Of a DNA stretch of 43,218 nucleotides, positions 32,347 to 42,755 are shown in pieces. The stretch covers positions 1 through 43,218 of the forward strand of contig CAZDZL010000032.1 in assembly GCA_964509885.1 (NCBI GenBank), given 5' to 3'. The stretch comes from Palsa-1447 sp964509885. Its GTDB lineage: Bacteria; Verrucomicrobiota; Verrucomicrobiia; Opitutales; Opitutaceae. The notes below the pieces were generated by a model. It did not search any database. It was given only the letters and a program-made list of their open reading frames with translations, and had not been told where the DNA came from. The position numbers were made by a program, and so were the translations under genes. Every line of letters begins with the position of its first letter. Positions within the stretch are counted from its first letter, which is position 1.

Positions 32347-34254
32347 ATGAATCGTGAACCCCTTCGCGTCCTCAACCTTGAGGCGGACCCCGAGGACCAC
32401 GAGCTGATACGCCTCCAGGCGGCTTCCGCGGGACTTCCGTTCCGGCTTGAGAGGGCGGCCAACCGGGCCGAGTTCGAGGCCGCCGTGAAGCGCGGGGACG
32501 TGGACCTGATCCTGGCCGACCCCTCCGTTCCCGGATACGAGGGGATCGCCGCACTCGAGTCGGCCCTCCTGGGGCTGCCGAGCGTCCCGTACATCGTCGT
32601 CTCCGACGCCCTTGGCGAGGACAAGGCATCCGAGTGCATCAGGCGGGGCGCCCGCGACCTCGTCCACAAGGATCGGCTCGACAGGTTGCCCGCCGCGATA
32701 CGCAAGGCGGCGGGACGGCCCGTCGGGCCCCACCACAACATCGAGGCCGAGGAGATGTTCCGCGAGATGGCCGAGAACATCCGGGACGTGTTCTGGGTCT
32801 GCGCCGCGGACACGGGAAAGATCCTCTACGTGAGCCCGGCCTACGAGGGCATCTGGGGAAAGCCGCCCGACAGGCTCTTCTCGACACCGAGCGAGTGGCC
32901 CGAGTCTGGGCTCGACGAGGACCGCGACACGCTCGCCGAGGCCCGCTCCTGCCTTGCCCGCGGCTCCGCCTACGAGGTCGAGTACCGGATCCTGCGGCCC
33001 GACAAGTCGGTGCGCTGGATCCACGACCGCGGGTTCCCGGTCGCGGGCAAGTCGGGCGGACCGGCCAAGATGGTCGGCGTGGCCTCCGACATAACCGAGC
33101 GCAAGCGGCTGGAGTCGGACCTTCTGCAGGCCCAGAAGATGGAGCTCGTGGGAAAGCTGGCCGGCGGCATCGCGCACGACTTCAACAACCTGCTCACCAT
33201 CATCTCGGGCTACGTGAGCATGCTCTTGGACAAGGAGGGACTTCCCCCGGGCTCCAGCGAGGCCCTCAAGCGCGTCTTCACCGCGAGCAAGCAGGCCACG
33301 GGCCTCGTGCGCCAGCTGCTCCTCTTCAGCAGGAAGCGCTCGCCGAAGCGCGAGGTGATCGACCTGAACATCGAGGTGGAGATCATTTCGGGCATGCTCC
33401 AGCGCCTCCTGGGCGAGATGGTCGTCGTCGCCTTCGAGCCGGCCGCCGAGGCTCCCCGCGTGAACGCCGACCTCGGGATGCTGGAGCAGGTCCTCATGAA
33501 CCTCGCGGTCAACGCCCGGGACGCTATGCCCAAGGGGGGCAAGCTTGGCATAGCCGTGTCGCTGAAGGCGCCCGGCGGCTCCCGGCCCCCGATGGAGGCG
33601 CCGCACAAGCGCGCGGAGTACGCGTGCATCGCCATGCATGACACCGGCGCAGGGATCCCCGCCCCGATCCTGCCCAGGATATTCGAGCCCTTCTTCACGA
33701 CGAAGGACGAGGGGCGCGGCACGGGGCTCGGCCTCGCGACCGCGAAGGACATCGTGAGGCGCCACGACGGCTGGATTGACGTGGAGACGAGCGTTGGCGT
33801 GGGCACCGTCTTCCGGATCTACCTCCCGCTGACCCGCGCCGAGGCGCCGCCCGTCGTCCAGGACGCCAGGCACTTCCCGAAGACGGGCAAAGGGACAATC
33901 CTGCTCGTCGAGGACGAGGCCAACGTGCGCGAGTTCGCCGCGGCCGTGCTCCAGCAGGATGGCTACACCCTCCTCCAGGCCAAGTCGGCCGAGAACGCGC
34001 TCGACGTCTGGAAGTGGCACTCGGCGCGGATCGACCTGTTGCTGACCGACATCGTCCTTCCCGGGGAGCTCTCGGGAATGCAGCTGAGCGAGGTGCTGCG
34101 GGACCAGAAGCCCTCGCTGCGGGTGCTCCTGGCGACGGGCTATAGCCGCGACGCCGTGGCCCCGCAGACCGGGGACGGGAGGGCCGTCTTCATCCTGAAC
34201 AAGCCCTACACGCCCAAGTCGCTGCTCCAGTCGGTGCATGAGGTACTCATGTGA
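32347..34254 (+). CDS. Hybrid sensor histidine kinase, REC-PAS-HisKA-HATPase-REC
   Basis: This 635-residue soluble signalling kinase has the following domain order: N-terminal receiver (about 7-120, phospho-acceptor Asp58 in LILADPSVPG, acidic Glu13 and Asp15), PAS domain (about 135-255, VFWVCAADTGKILYVSPAYE), dimerisation/phospho-acceptor domain with His277 in GGIAHDFNNLL, HATPase (about 375-500, with DTGAGIP and GTGLGLA), and a C-terminal receiver with Asp568 in LLLTDIVLPGE and Lys in NKPYTPKSL. It has no transmembrane segment. The HDFNNLL form of the H-box is typical of the atypical HisKA kinases. A 150-bp gap separates it from the second kinase. The N-terminal receiver implies input from another kinase. 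No regulator with a DNA-binding domain is nearby. Confidence 0.92.
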   Translation: MNREPLRVLNLEADPEDHELIRLQAASAGLPFRLERAANRAEFEAAVKRGDVDLILADPSVPGYEGIAALESALLGLPSVPYIVVSDALGEDKASECIRRGARDLVHKDRLDRLPAAIRKAAGRPVGPHHNIEAEEMFREMAENIRDVFWVCAADTGKILYVSPAYEGIWGKPPDRLFSTPSEWPESGLDEDRDTLAEARSCLARGSAYEVEYRILRPDKSVRWIHDRGFPVAGKSGGPAKMVGVASDITERKRLESDLLQAQKMELVGKLAGGIAHDFNNLLTIISGYVSMLLDKEGLPPGSSEALKRVFTASKQATGLVRQLLLFSRKRSPKREVIDLNIEVEIISGMLQRLLGEMVVVAFEPAAEAPRVNADLGMLEQVLMNLAVNARDAMPKGGKLGIAVSLKAPGGSRPPMEAPHKRAEYACIAMHDTGAGIPAPILPRIFEPFFTTKDEGRGTGLGLATAKDIVRRHDGWIDVETSVGVGTVFRIYLPLTRAEAPPVVQDARHFPKTGKGTILLVEDEANVREFAAAVLQQDGYTLLQAKSAENALDVWKWHSARIDLLLTDIVLPGELSGMQLSEVLRDQKPSLRVLLATGYSRDAVAPQTGDGRAVFILNKPYTPKSLLQSVHEVLM

Positions 34255-34258
34255 GTAC

Positions 34259-34279
34259 GCCCGGGGGGATGTCCCGGGC
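34259..34279 (+). terminator. Candidate hairpin after the first hybrid kinase
   Basis: A 7-bp stem (GCCCGGG with CCCGGGC, 7-nt loop) begins 4 bp after the stop codon. No T-run follows, so termination is uncertain. A TTGACA at 34289-34294 follows directly and could be a -35 box for the next kinase, but I saw no matching -10. Confidence 0.35.
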
Positions 34280-34404
34280 CCTGCGCCGTTGACACTCCTC
34301 CCCCCAGATTGTTCACTTGCCGCGAACGGCCCGGCCCTTCTATCCAGCGCCTTTCGCCCGCCCCATAAGCCCTGTTTGTTTGACGCCTTGGAAATCAAAA
34401 CAGC

Positions 34405-36972
<2,568 letters not shown>

Positions 36973-36985
36973 CGGCGGGCGGCCG

Positions 36986-37013
36986 TTGACAGCCTCGCAC
37001 CCCCGGATACGCT
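36986..37013 (+). promoter_or_regulatory. Candidate promoter of the molybdenum hydroxylase operon
   Basis: A perfect -35 box TTGACA (36986-36991) and TACGCT (37008-37013) are separated by 16 bp, 22 bp before the IorA-type start codon. The -10 is weak (T, A and the last T match), but the position is appropriate. Confidence 0.5.
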
Positions 37014-37035
37014 GAAGCCATAACCGCCGGCGCCC

Positions 37036-37518
37036 ATGAGTAAATTCATCCTGCACGTCAACGGTCGCTCCCACGAGGTTGATGTCGCGCCCGAGACCCC
37101 GCTCCTCTGGGTGCTCCGAGACCACCTCGACATGGTGGGGACGAAGTTCGGGTGCGGCATAGGCCAGTGCGCCGCCTGCACCGTGCATCTCGACGGCGTT
37201 CCGTCTCGGGCGTGCCTGACGCCCGTGTCTGCGGCCGCCTCCGTGAAGGTGACGACGATCGAGGGGCTTTCCCCTGACGGGCAGCATCCCCTGCAGAGGG
37301 CGTGGTGCGAGCTCGACGTCGCGCAGTGCGGCTACTGCCAGGCAGGTCAGCTCATGTCGGCCGCCGCCCTCCTCGCGCGCAACCCGAGCCCCACCGACGG
37401 GGACATCGACGAGGCGATGGCGGGCAACATCTGCCGCTGCGCGACCTATTACCGCATCCGCGCGGGGATCCACAGGGCGGCCGAGCTTTCGGCGGCGGCA
37501 AGGGAGGCCCGGGCATGA
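37036..37518 (+). CDS. iorA: [2Fe-2S] subunit of a molybdenum hydroxylase (IorA-like)
   Basis: This small electron-transfer subunit of the xanthine-oxidase family is 160 residues long. It binds two [2Fe-2S] clusters: Cys40, Cys45, Cys48 and Cys60 (GCGIGQCAAC, plant-ferredoxin type), and Cys98, Cys101, Cys133 and Cys135 (CGYCQAG and ICRCATY). Electrons from the Mo active site in the large subunit pass through these clusters to an acceptor. No signal peptide is present, yet the partner has a Tat signal, so this subunit would be exported folded and attached to it. The ATG overlaps nothing upstream; its TGA overlaps the ATG of the large subunit (ATGA). The best-known enzyme of this two-subunit layout is isoquinoline 1-oxidoreductase; the substrate here is not known. 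Confidence 0.92.
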   Translation: MSKFILHVNGRSHEVDVAPETPLLWVLRDHLDMVGTKFGCGIGQCAACTVHLDGVPSRACLTPVSAAASVKVTTIEGLSPDGQHPLQRAWCELDVAQCGYCQAGQLMSAAALLARNPSPTDGDIDEAMAGNICRCATYYRIRAGIHRAAELSAAAREARA

Positions 37519-39731
37519 GCGCGGCGCTACCCTCCCCGATCGGCCGGAGGTCGTTCCTCCGGCTCGCCGCCATAGGCGGGGGCGGACTCGTGCTCGGGTG
37601 CTACGTCCGGCCCTCGGGCATGGCGCAGGTCGCCAAGCCGGATTCAGGGACGGTCGACGGGGTCTTCATCCCGAACGCCTTCATAAGGATCGCGCCCGAT
37701 GGCAAGGTGACCGTCTATTCGGCGCGGCCCGAGGTGGGCCAGGGGATCAAGACATCGCTCCCTATGGTCGTGGCCGAGGAACTCGGGGCGGACTGGAAGA
37801 GCGTGAGCGTCGTCACGGCGCCGCTCGACGCGGCCTTCGGGCCGCAGTTCGCGGGCGGCAGCATGTCGACGCCCATGTCCTACGAGGCGATGCGCAAGGT
37901 GGGCGCCGCCGCGCGCACGATGCTCGTCCAGGCGGCCGCCCAGGCCTGGGGCGTTCCCGCGGGCGAATGCGCGGCCGAGAACGGCGCGGTGCGCCACCTG
38001 CCGTCGGGCAGGACGCTCGGGTTTGGCGAGCTGGTCGCCAGGGCCTCGGCCCTGCCGGTGCCGGACGACGCCGCCGTGAAGCTCAAGGACCCGAAGGATT
38101 TCACGCTGCTCGGGACGCGGGTCGGCGGCGTCGACAACGAGAAAGTCGTGACCGGCCAGCCCCTTTTTGGAATCGACCAGAGGCGCCCGGGGATGCTCCA
38201 CGCCGTCTACGAGAAGAGCCCCGTGTGGGGCGCGCGCCCCCTCGGCGCGAACCTCGACCATGTGAAGTCGCTCCCGGGGGTGCGCGACGCCTTCATCGTC
38301 GACCGGACGGTCCCGGCGGGCCAGATCACCGGCCTCGTTCCCGGCGTGGCGATCGTCGCCGACTCCACCTGGGCCGCCTTCAGCGCGCGCGGCGAGCTCA
38401 AGGTGACGTGGGAGGACGGGCCGATGCCCGACAGCAGCTGGGACGATTTCGCGAGGCAGGCGGGCGAGCTCGCCAAGGCCGCACCGGGCTCGGCCGGCGT
38501 GGCCGTGGCCCGAAGGGACGGCGACACCGGGGCTGCGTTCGCGGGCGCCGCGCGGGTGGTGGAGGCGTCCTACTCCTACCCTTTCCTCTCGCACACGAAC
38601 CTGGAGCCGCAGAACTGCCTCGTGCACGTGCAGGGCGACCATGCCGAGGTGTGGGCCCCGACACAGAATCCGGACGGCGCCCGAAAGCTCGCGGCGCAGG
38701 TCCTCGGGATCCCGCCCGAGAACGTCCAGGTCAACATCACGCGCATCGGCGGGGGATTCGGCCGCCGGCTGGACTCCGATCCCGTGGCGGAGGCCGCGGC
38801 CATCTCCCAGAGGCTTGGCGTCCCGATCAAGCTGACATGGAACCGCACGGACGACCTCCAGCACGACCACTATCGTCCCGGAGGGTTTCATTTCATGAAG
38901 GGCGCCGTCGACGCCAAGGGGGCGCTCAGCGCCTGGCGCGGCCACCACGTCTCCTTCGGCTCCACCATGGGGGGCGACGCCTTCCCCGCGCGCTTCGTCC
39001 CCAACTACGAGCTCTTCACGAGCAACCTCGAGAACGGCGTGCCTCAGGGCCCGTGGCGGGCGCCGGGAAGCAACACCTACGCCTGGGTGACCTGCTGCTT
39101 CCTGGACGAGCTCGCGCATGCGGCGGGGAGGGACCCGGTTGAGTTCAACCTCGCGCTGCTCGGCGACAGGGAGCTCGTCCCGGGAACAGGCCCCAGGAGC
39201 CAGCCCTATGACGCGGCCCGCATGCGAAACGTCCTGCGCCGGGTCGCCGAGAAGTCCGGCTGGGGCAAGGCCCTGCCGCGCGGCAGGGGAATGGGGCTCG
39301 GGTACTATTTCAGCCACCAGGGCTACATCGCCGAGGTGGCCGAGGTGACGGTGACCCAGGCGGGGGCGCTCAAGGTCGACCGCGTCGTCGCGGTCGTGGA
39401 CGTCGGCTCGCAGATCGTCAACCTGAGCGGCGCCGAGAACCAGGTCCAGGGATCGATCACGGACGGCCTGAACGCGGCCTGGCGCCAGGAGCTCGACATC
39501 CAGAAGGGCCGCGTTGTGCAGACCAACTTCCACGAATACCCGATGCTGCGCATGCCCGACGCCCCGAGGGTGATCGAGATCCACTTCGAGAAGACCCCAC
39601 ACCCGCCGACGGGGCTCGGCGAGCCCGCGCTTCCGCCGCTCGCGCCCGCGGTGTACAACGCGATCTTCGCGGCGACGGGAAAGCGGGTCCGGCAGCTGCC
39701 GATTTCCCGGAGCGACCTTTCATGGTCGTGA
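37515..39731 (+). CDS. iorB: Molybdopterin-binding large subunit of a molybdenum hydroxylase (IorB-like)
   Basis: This 738-residue catalytic subunit hydroxylates or oxidises an N-heterocycle or aldehyde at a Mo-cytosine-dinucleotide centre. It starts with a Tat signal (RRSFLRLAAIGGGG) followed by VLGC, a near-lipobox with Cys29. Cofactor segments are GGGFGRRLDSD and GPWRAPGSNTYAWVTCCF; the catalytic glutamate of the family is very likely Glu703 in GLGEPALPP. Two halves of the fold are complete, without frameshift. It is coupled to IorA through an ATGA overlap, and XdhC and MocA follow in the same direction. The separate FAD subunit found in three-subunit hydroxylases is absent, as expected for the Ior type, whose electrons go to a cytochrome or other acceptor. 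Confidence 0.93.
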   Translation: MSAALPSPIGRRSFLRLAAIGGGGLVLGCYVRPSGMAQVAKPDSGTVDGVFIPNAFIRIAPDGKVTVYSARPEVGQGIKTSLPMVVAEELGADWKSVSVVTAPLDAAFGPQFAGGSMSTPMSYEAMRKVGAAARTMLVQAAAQAWGVPAGECAAENGAVRHLPSGRTLGFGELVARASALPVPDDAAVKLKDPKDFTLLGTRVGGVDNEKVVTGQPLFGIDQRRPGMLHAVYEKSPVWGARPLGANLDHVKSLPGVRDAFIVDRTVPAGQITGLVPGVAIVADSTWAAFSARGELKVTWEDGPMPDSSWDDFARQAGELAKAAPGSAGVAVARRDGDTGAAFAGAARVVEASYSYPFLSHTNLEPQNCLVHVQGDHAEVWAPTQNPDGARKLAAQVLGIPPENVQVNITRIGGGFGRRLDSDPVAEAAAISQRLGVPIKLTWNRTDDLQHDHYRPGGFHFMKGAVDAKGALSAWRGHHVSFGSTMGGDAFPARFVPNYELFTSNLENGVPQGPWRAPGSNTYAWVTCCFLDELAHAAGRDPVEFNLALLGDRELVPGTGPRSQPYDAARMRNVLRRVAEKSGWGKALPRGRGMGLGYYFSHQGYIAEVAEVTVTQAGALKVDRVVAVVDVGSQIVNLSGAENQVQGSITDGLNAAWRQELDIQKGRVVQTNFHEYPMLRMPDAPRVIEIHFEKTPHPPTGLGEPALPPLAPAVYNAIFAATGKRVRQLPISRSDLSWS

Positions 39732-39759
39732 GACGGGCGAGGGATAGCGCCCCGCGCCC

Positions 39760-40746
39760 ATGAAGGAGCTGCAGGCGATCCTAGGGCATCTCTGCCGGTC
39801 CGGGACGCCGAGCGTCCTGGCGACGCTCACCTCGGTCGAGGGTTCCTCCTACCGCCGGCCCGGGGCGCGGATGCTCGTCACCTCCGACCGCGCGCGCATT
39901 GGCTCAATCAGCGGGGGATGCCTGGAGGAGGACCTGGTTTTGCGGGCCGTGCGGGTCTCGCAGAGTGGGCGCGCGGAGCTCGCCGTCTACGACACCACGG
40001 CCGACAACGACCTGGTGTGGGGCGTCGGCCTGGGATGCCACGGCGTCGTCCGGATCCTCATCGAGCCCCTGCCCCCGCGCCCCGGCTGGGCCTGCGCCGT
40101 GGCCGAGAATCTGCGGGCGGGCCGCCCGACAAGCCTCGCCGTGGCCTGGGAGGCCCCGGGGGGCCCGCTCGGAACGAGGCTCGGCGAGGCCCGCGCCCCG
40201 GGACCCGGTGGCGTCTTCTGCGAGCGCATCGAGCCCCCCACGTCCCTCTCCATCTTCGGGGCCGGCGACGACGCACAGCCCCTCGCCCGCATGGCGCTTG
40301 AGCTCGGGTGGAGGGTGACCGTGGCCGATCCCCGGCCCGCGATGCCCACCGAGGAGCGCTTCCCGGGGGTCTTCGCGCTCGTCCTGGGGCCGGCGGACGA
40401 GCTCGTCGCCCGGGCAGCGCCGCTTCGCGGCTCCCTCGCGGTCGTCATGACGCACCACTACCGCCACGACCTGCCGCTCCTGCGCCATCTCCTGCCGCTG
40501 CCGCTCGGGTACCTGGGACTCCTTGGGCCCAGGCGTCGGGCGGAGAGGATCCTCGGCGACCTGGAGGCGACGGGCCTCGCCGTGTCGCCCGAGATGCGCG
40601 CGCGCCTTCGGGCGCCGGTCGGCCTCGACCTCGGGGCGGACGCCCCGGAGGAGGTCGCGCTCAGCATCATCGCCGAGATGGCCGCCAGCGTCTCCGGGCG
40701 CGACGCCAGGCCCCTGCGCGAGCGCAACCGGCCGATCCATGCGTGA
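39760..40746 (+). CDS. xdhC: XdhC/CoxI-family molybdenum cofactor chaperone
   Basis: This 328-residue protein binds the molybdenum cofactor, helps its sulfuration and inserts it into the hydroxylase. Two family domains are present: the N-terminal XdhC_CoxI domain with EGSSYRRPGARML, GSISGGCLEEDL (Cys54) and LGCHGVVRILIEP (Cys93), and the C-terminal Rossmann domain with the nucleotide loop SIFGAGDDAQPLA (GAGDD at 167-171) and a conserved YLGLLGPRRRAERIL. It lies 28 bp after the large subunit. Its end overlaps the MocA start by 8 bp, indicating a tightly coupled operon. Confidence 0.93.
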   Translation: MKELQAILGHLCRSGTPSVLATLTSVEGSSYRRPGARMLVTSDRARIGSISGGCLEEDLVLRAVRVSQSGRAELAVYDTTADNDLVWGVGLGCHGVVRILIEPLPPRPGWACAVAENLRAGRPTSLAVAWEAPGGPLGTRLGEARAPGPGGVFCERIEPPTSLSIFGAGDDAQPLARMALELGWRVTVADPRPAMPTEERFPGVFALVLGPADELVARAAPLRGSLAVVMTHHYRHDLPLLRHLLPLPLGYLGLLGPRRRAERILGDLEATGLAVSPEMRARLRAPVGLDLGADAPEEVALSIIAEMAASVSGRDARPLRERNRPIHA

Positions 40747-41350
40747 GGCGGCGCAGCCGCTGCGCCTCGGAGCCATCGTCCTCGCCGCGGGCGGCTCTTC
40801 GCGCATGGGGGCGGTCAAGCAGCTTCTTGAGATCGGGGGAAGCCCCCTTGTCGAGCGGTCGGTCCGCGCGGCGCTCGGGGCGCGGGCGCACCCGGTCGCG
40901 GTCGTTGTCGGGGCGGAGGCCGAGGGCGTCCTCGCCGCGCTTGCGGGCCTGGATATCCTCGCGGTGCGAAACCCGGATTGGGCCTCGGGAATGGCCTCGT
41001 CGATCCGCGCCGGCATGGGCGGCCTCCTCGGGGCCGAGCCCTCGCTGGACGCCGTCCTGGTCGCGCTGTGCGACCAGCCCGCCCTCTCGCCCGAGGCCAT
41101 CCTGCGTCTCGCCGACGCCCACTGCTCCACGGGGCTCATCGCGGCGGCTCGCTACGGCGGGCGCAACGGCGCGCCCGCCGTCTTTGGCCGGGACCAGTTC
41201 GCGGCGCTGGCAGCCCTGACGGGCGACGAGGGAGCCCGCCGGCTCCTCAACGCAGATCCCGACGAGGTCTGCGCGGTGGAGCTGCCTGAACTGGGCGCGG
41301 ACCTCGACACGCCCGCGGACGTCAAAACCTGGAAAAACCGCACCGCGTGA
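40739..41350 (+). CDS. mocA: Molybdenum cofactor cytidylyltransferase (MocA family)
   Basis: This 203-residue nucleotidyltransferase of the GT-A/MobA-like fold converts Mo-molybdopterin to the cytosine-dinucleotide form required by Ior-type hydroxylases. The NTP-binding motif LAAGGSSRMG at 15-24 with Lys27 is intact, and LVALCDQPALSPEAIL carries the metal-binding Asp. The C-terminal GAPAVFGRDQF and DLDTPADV motifs are also typical. The ATG at 40739 is chosen since it opens the conserved fold and overlaps XdhC by 8 bp. MobA, which makes the guanine form, is the alternative, but the LAAGxSxRMG form and the operon strongly favour MocA. Confidence 0.92.
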   Translation: MREAAQPLRLGAIVLAAGGSSRMGAVKQLLEIGGSPLVERSVRAALGARAHPVAVVVGAEAEGVLAALAGLDILAVRNPDWASGMASSIRAGMGGLLGAEPSLDAVLVALCDQPALSPEAILRLADAHCSTGLIAAARYGGRNGAPAVFGRDQFAALAALTGDEGARRLLNADPDEVCAVELPELGADLDTPADVKTWKNRTA

Positions 41351-41450
41351 GCGGCGCAGGAGTCATGCATCCCAGTCGCCCTCAGGGACGTAAGGAAGGG
41401 TGTGCGAACGTGCCCAGGACAACGGCGAGTTGACGTGATTCTCAATTTAT

Positions 41451-41472
41451 TGTCATACAATCATTTATGACA
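41451..41472 (+). promoter_or_regulatory. Inverted repeat over the start codon of the COG2907 gene
   Basis: TGTCATA (41451-41457) and TATGACA (41466-41472) form a perfect 7-bp dyad with an 8-bp spacer; the right arm contains the ATG at 41467. A shorter dyad TTGT-CAT-ACAA (41450-41460) overlaps it. TACAAT at 41456-41461 could be a -10 box, with TTGACG at 41430-41435 upstream, although the 20-bp spacing is too long. The layout suggests an operator or a leaderless start. Confidence 0.45.
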
Positions 41473-42753
41473 CGACTAGCCATTGTCGGCACCGGCATCG
41501 CCGGGCTCGGCTGCGCCCATTTCCTTCACCGCGACTTCGACATCACGCTCTTAGAGCAGAACGCGCACGCGGGCGGCCACTCCAACACGGTTTCAGTAAC
41601 GGAACCCGGCACCTCGAGGGCACTCCCCGTCGATACGGGCTTCATGGTCTTCAACCGGGTGACCTATCCCCTGCTCGTGAGGTTGTTTGAGAGGCTGGGC
41701 GTGGAGACAGAGCCGACGAGGATGTCCTTCAGCGTCCGGCATTCGGATTCCGGCCTCGAGTACTGCGGCTCCTCGCTGAACCACCTGTTCGCGCAGCGCC
41801 GAAACCTGCTGAGCCCGCGGTTCTACCGGATGCTCGGGAGCATCAACCGCTTCAACCGCGAGGCGGTCGCCGCCCTGGGGGACCCCGCGGTCCAGGAGAT
41901 GACCCTCGGAGAGTACGTGGCCGGTCGCGGCTACGGCGACGACTTCCTCTCGCTCTATCTCGCGCCGATGAGCTCGGCCGTCTGGAGCACGCCGCCCGAG
42001 CTCATGGCTTCCTTCCCCGCGGTCACGCTCCTTCGCTTCTTCCACAACCACGGGTTCCTCGGCCTCGACACCCAGCACCCCTGGTACACGGTCTCGGGCG
42101 GGTCGCGCGCGTACGTTGAGAAACTCACTGCGCCCTGGAGGGACCGGATCCGCCTTGGCGACGCGGCCACGGGGGTCTCGCGTTCCGGCGGGGTCGTCCG
42201 GGTGTCCCTCGGGTCCGGGGAGACGCGGGAATTCGACCGGGTCATCCTGGCCTGCCACGCCGACCAGGCGCTTTCCCTGCTGTCGGACCCGCGCCCGGAC
42301 GAGGCACGGCTCCTCTCGGAATTCAAGTACCAGCCCAATGTCGCCACCCTGCACACGGACGCCTCCGTGATGCCGCGCACACGGCTCGCGTGGGCGAGCT
42401 GGAACTACGAGATCGGCCGCGCCGGGGGCGGCGACGGCGCGACGGCCACCCACTACTGGATGAATTCGCTCCAGGGTGTGTCCGAGAGGCAGGACTACTT
42501 CGTCTCGATCAACCGGCCGGGCTCCATCGACCCGGCAAAGGTGATCCGGACGATCGCCTACGAGCATCCCCTCTTCAACCTGGGGGCGCTGCACGCCCAG
42601 AAGGGGCTGCCGGGGCTGAACGCGGGCGGCGGGGCCGCGACCGGCACGTATTTCGCGGGAAGCTACTTCCGCTACGGCTTCCACGAGGACGCCTTCATGT
42701 CCGCGGTCGAGCTGAGCGGGGCGCTCCTCGGCCGGGACCCATGGGCTGCTTGA
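41467..42753 (+). CDS. FAD-dependent amine-oxidase-like protein (COG2907)
   Basis: This 428-residue predicted flavoprotein has an N-terminal Rossmann dinucleotide fold (IVGTGIAGLGCAHFL, Gly8-x-Gly10-xx-Gly13, ribose-binding Glu30), the second motif GGHSNTVSV at 36-44, and later family segments PVDTGFMVFNRVTYPLL, LSLYLAPMSSAVWS and YFAGSYFRYGFHEDA. This is the COG2907 group (predicted NAD/FAD-binding amine oxidase), which in many bacteria precedes a DUF1365 gene and a cyclopropane-fatty-acid-synthase-like gene. A role in fatty-acid or lipid modification, sometimes under light or singlet-oxygen control, is established for the cluster type rather than for this protein. There is no Shine-Dalgarno; the dyad described separately spans its start. 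The DUF1365 gene begins 2 bp after its stop. Confidence 0.9.
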   Translation: MTRLAIVGTGIAGLGCAHFLHRDFDITLLEQNAHAGGHSNTVSVTEPGTSRALPVDTGFMVFNRVTYPLLVRLFERLGVETEPTRMSFSVRHSDSGLEYCGSSLNHLFAQRRNLLSPRFYRMLGSINRFNREAVAALGDPAVQEMTLGEYVAGRGYGDDFLSLYLAPMSSAVWSTPPELMASFPAVTLLRFFHNHGFLGLDTQHPWYTVSGGSRAYVEKLTAPWRDRIRLGDAATGVSRSGGVVRVSLGSGETREFDRVILACHADQALSLLSDPRPDEARLLSEFKYQPNVATLHTDASVMPRTRLAWASWNYEIGRAGGGDGATATHYWMNSLQGVSERQDYFVSINRPGSIDPAKVIRTIAYEHPLFNLGALHAQKGLPGLNAGGGAATGTYFAGSYFRYGFHEDAFMSAVELSGALLGRDPWAA

Positions 42754-42755
42754 CA

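Noticed and set aside
34289..34294. TTGACA before the second kinase as a promoter.
   Set aside because: The -35 is perfect, but no acceptable -10 lies 16-18 bp downstream in the C-rich sequence.
32296..34398. A 700-residue frame antisense to the first hybrid kinase.
   Set aside because: Same reason: the sense strand gives a full kinase with His277 and Asp568, and the antisense translation has no coherent domain.
37644..39602. A 652-residue frame antisense to the large hydroxylase subunit.
   Set aside because: The sense protein has intact Mo-cofactor motifs; the antisense one is a shadow of high-GC codons.
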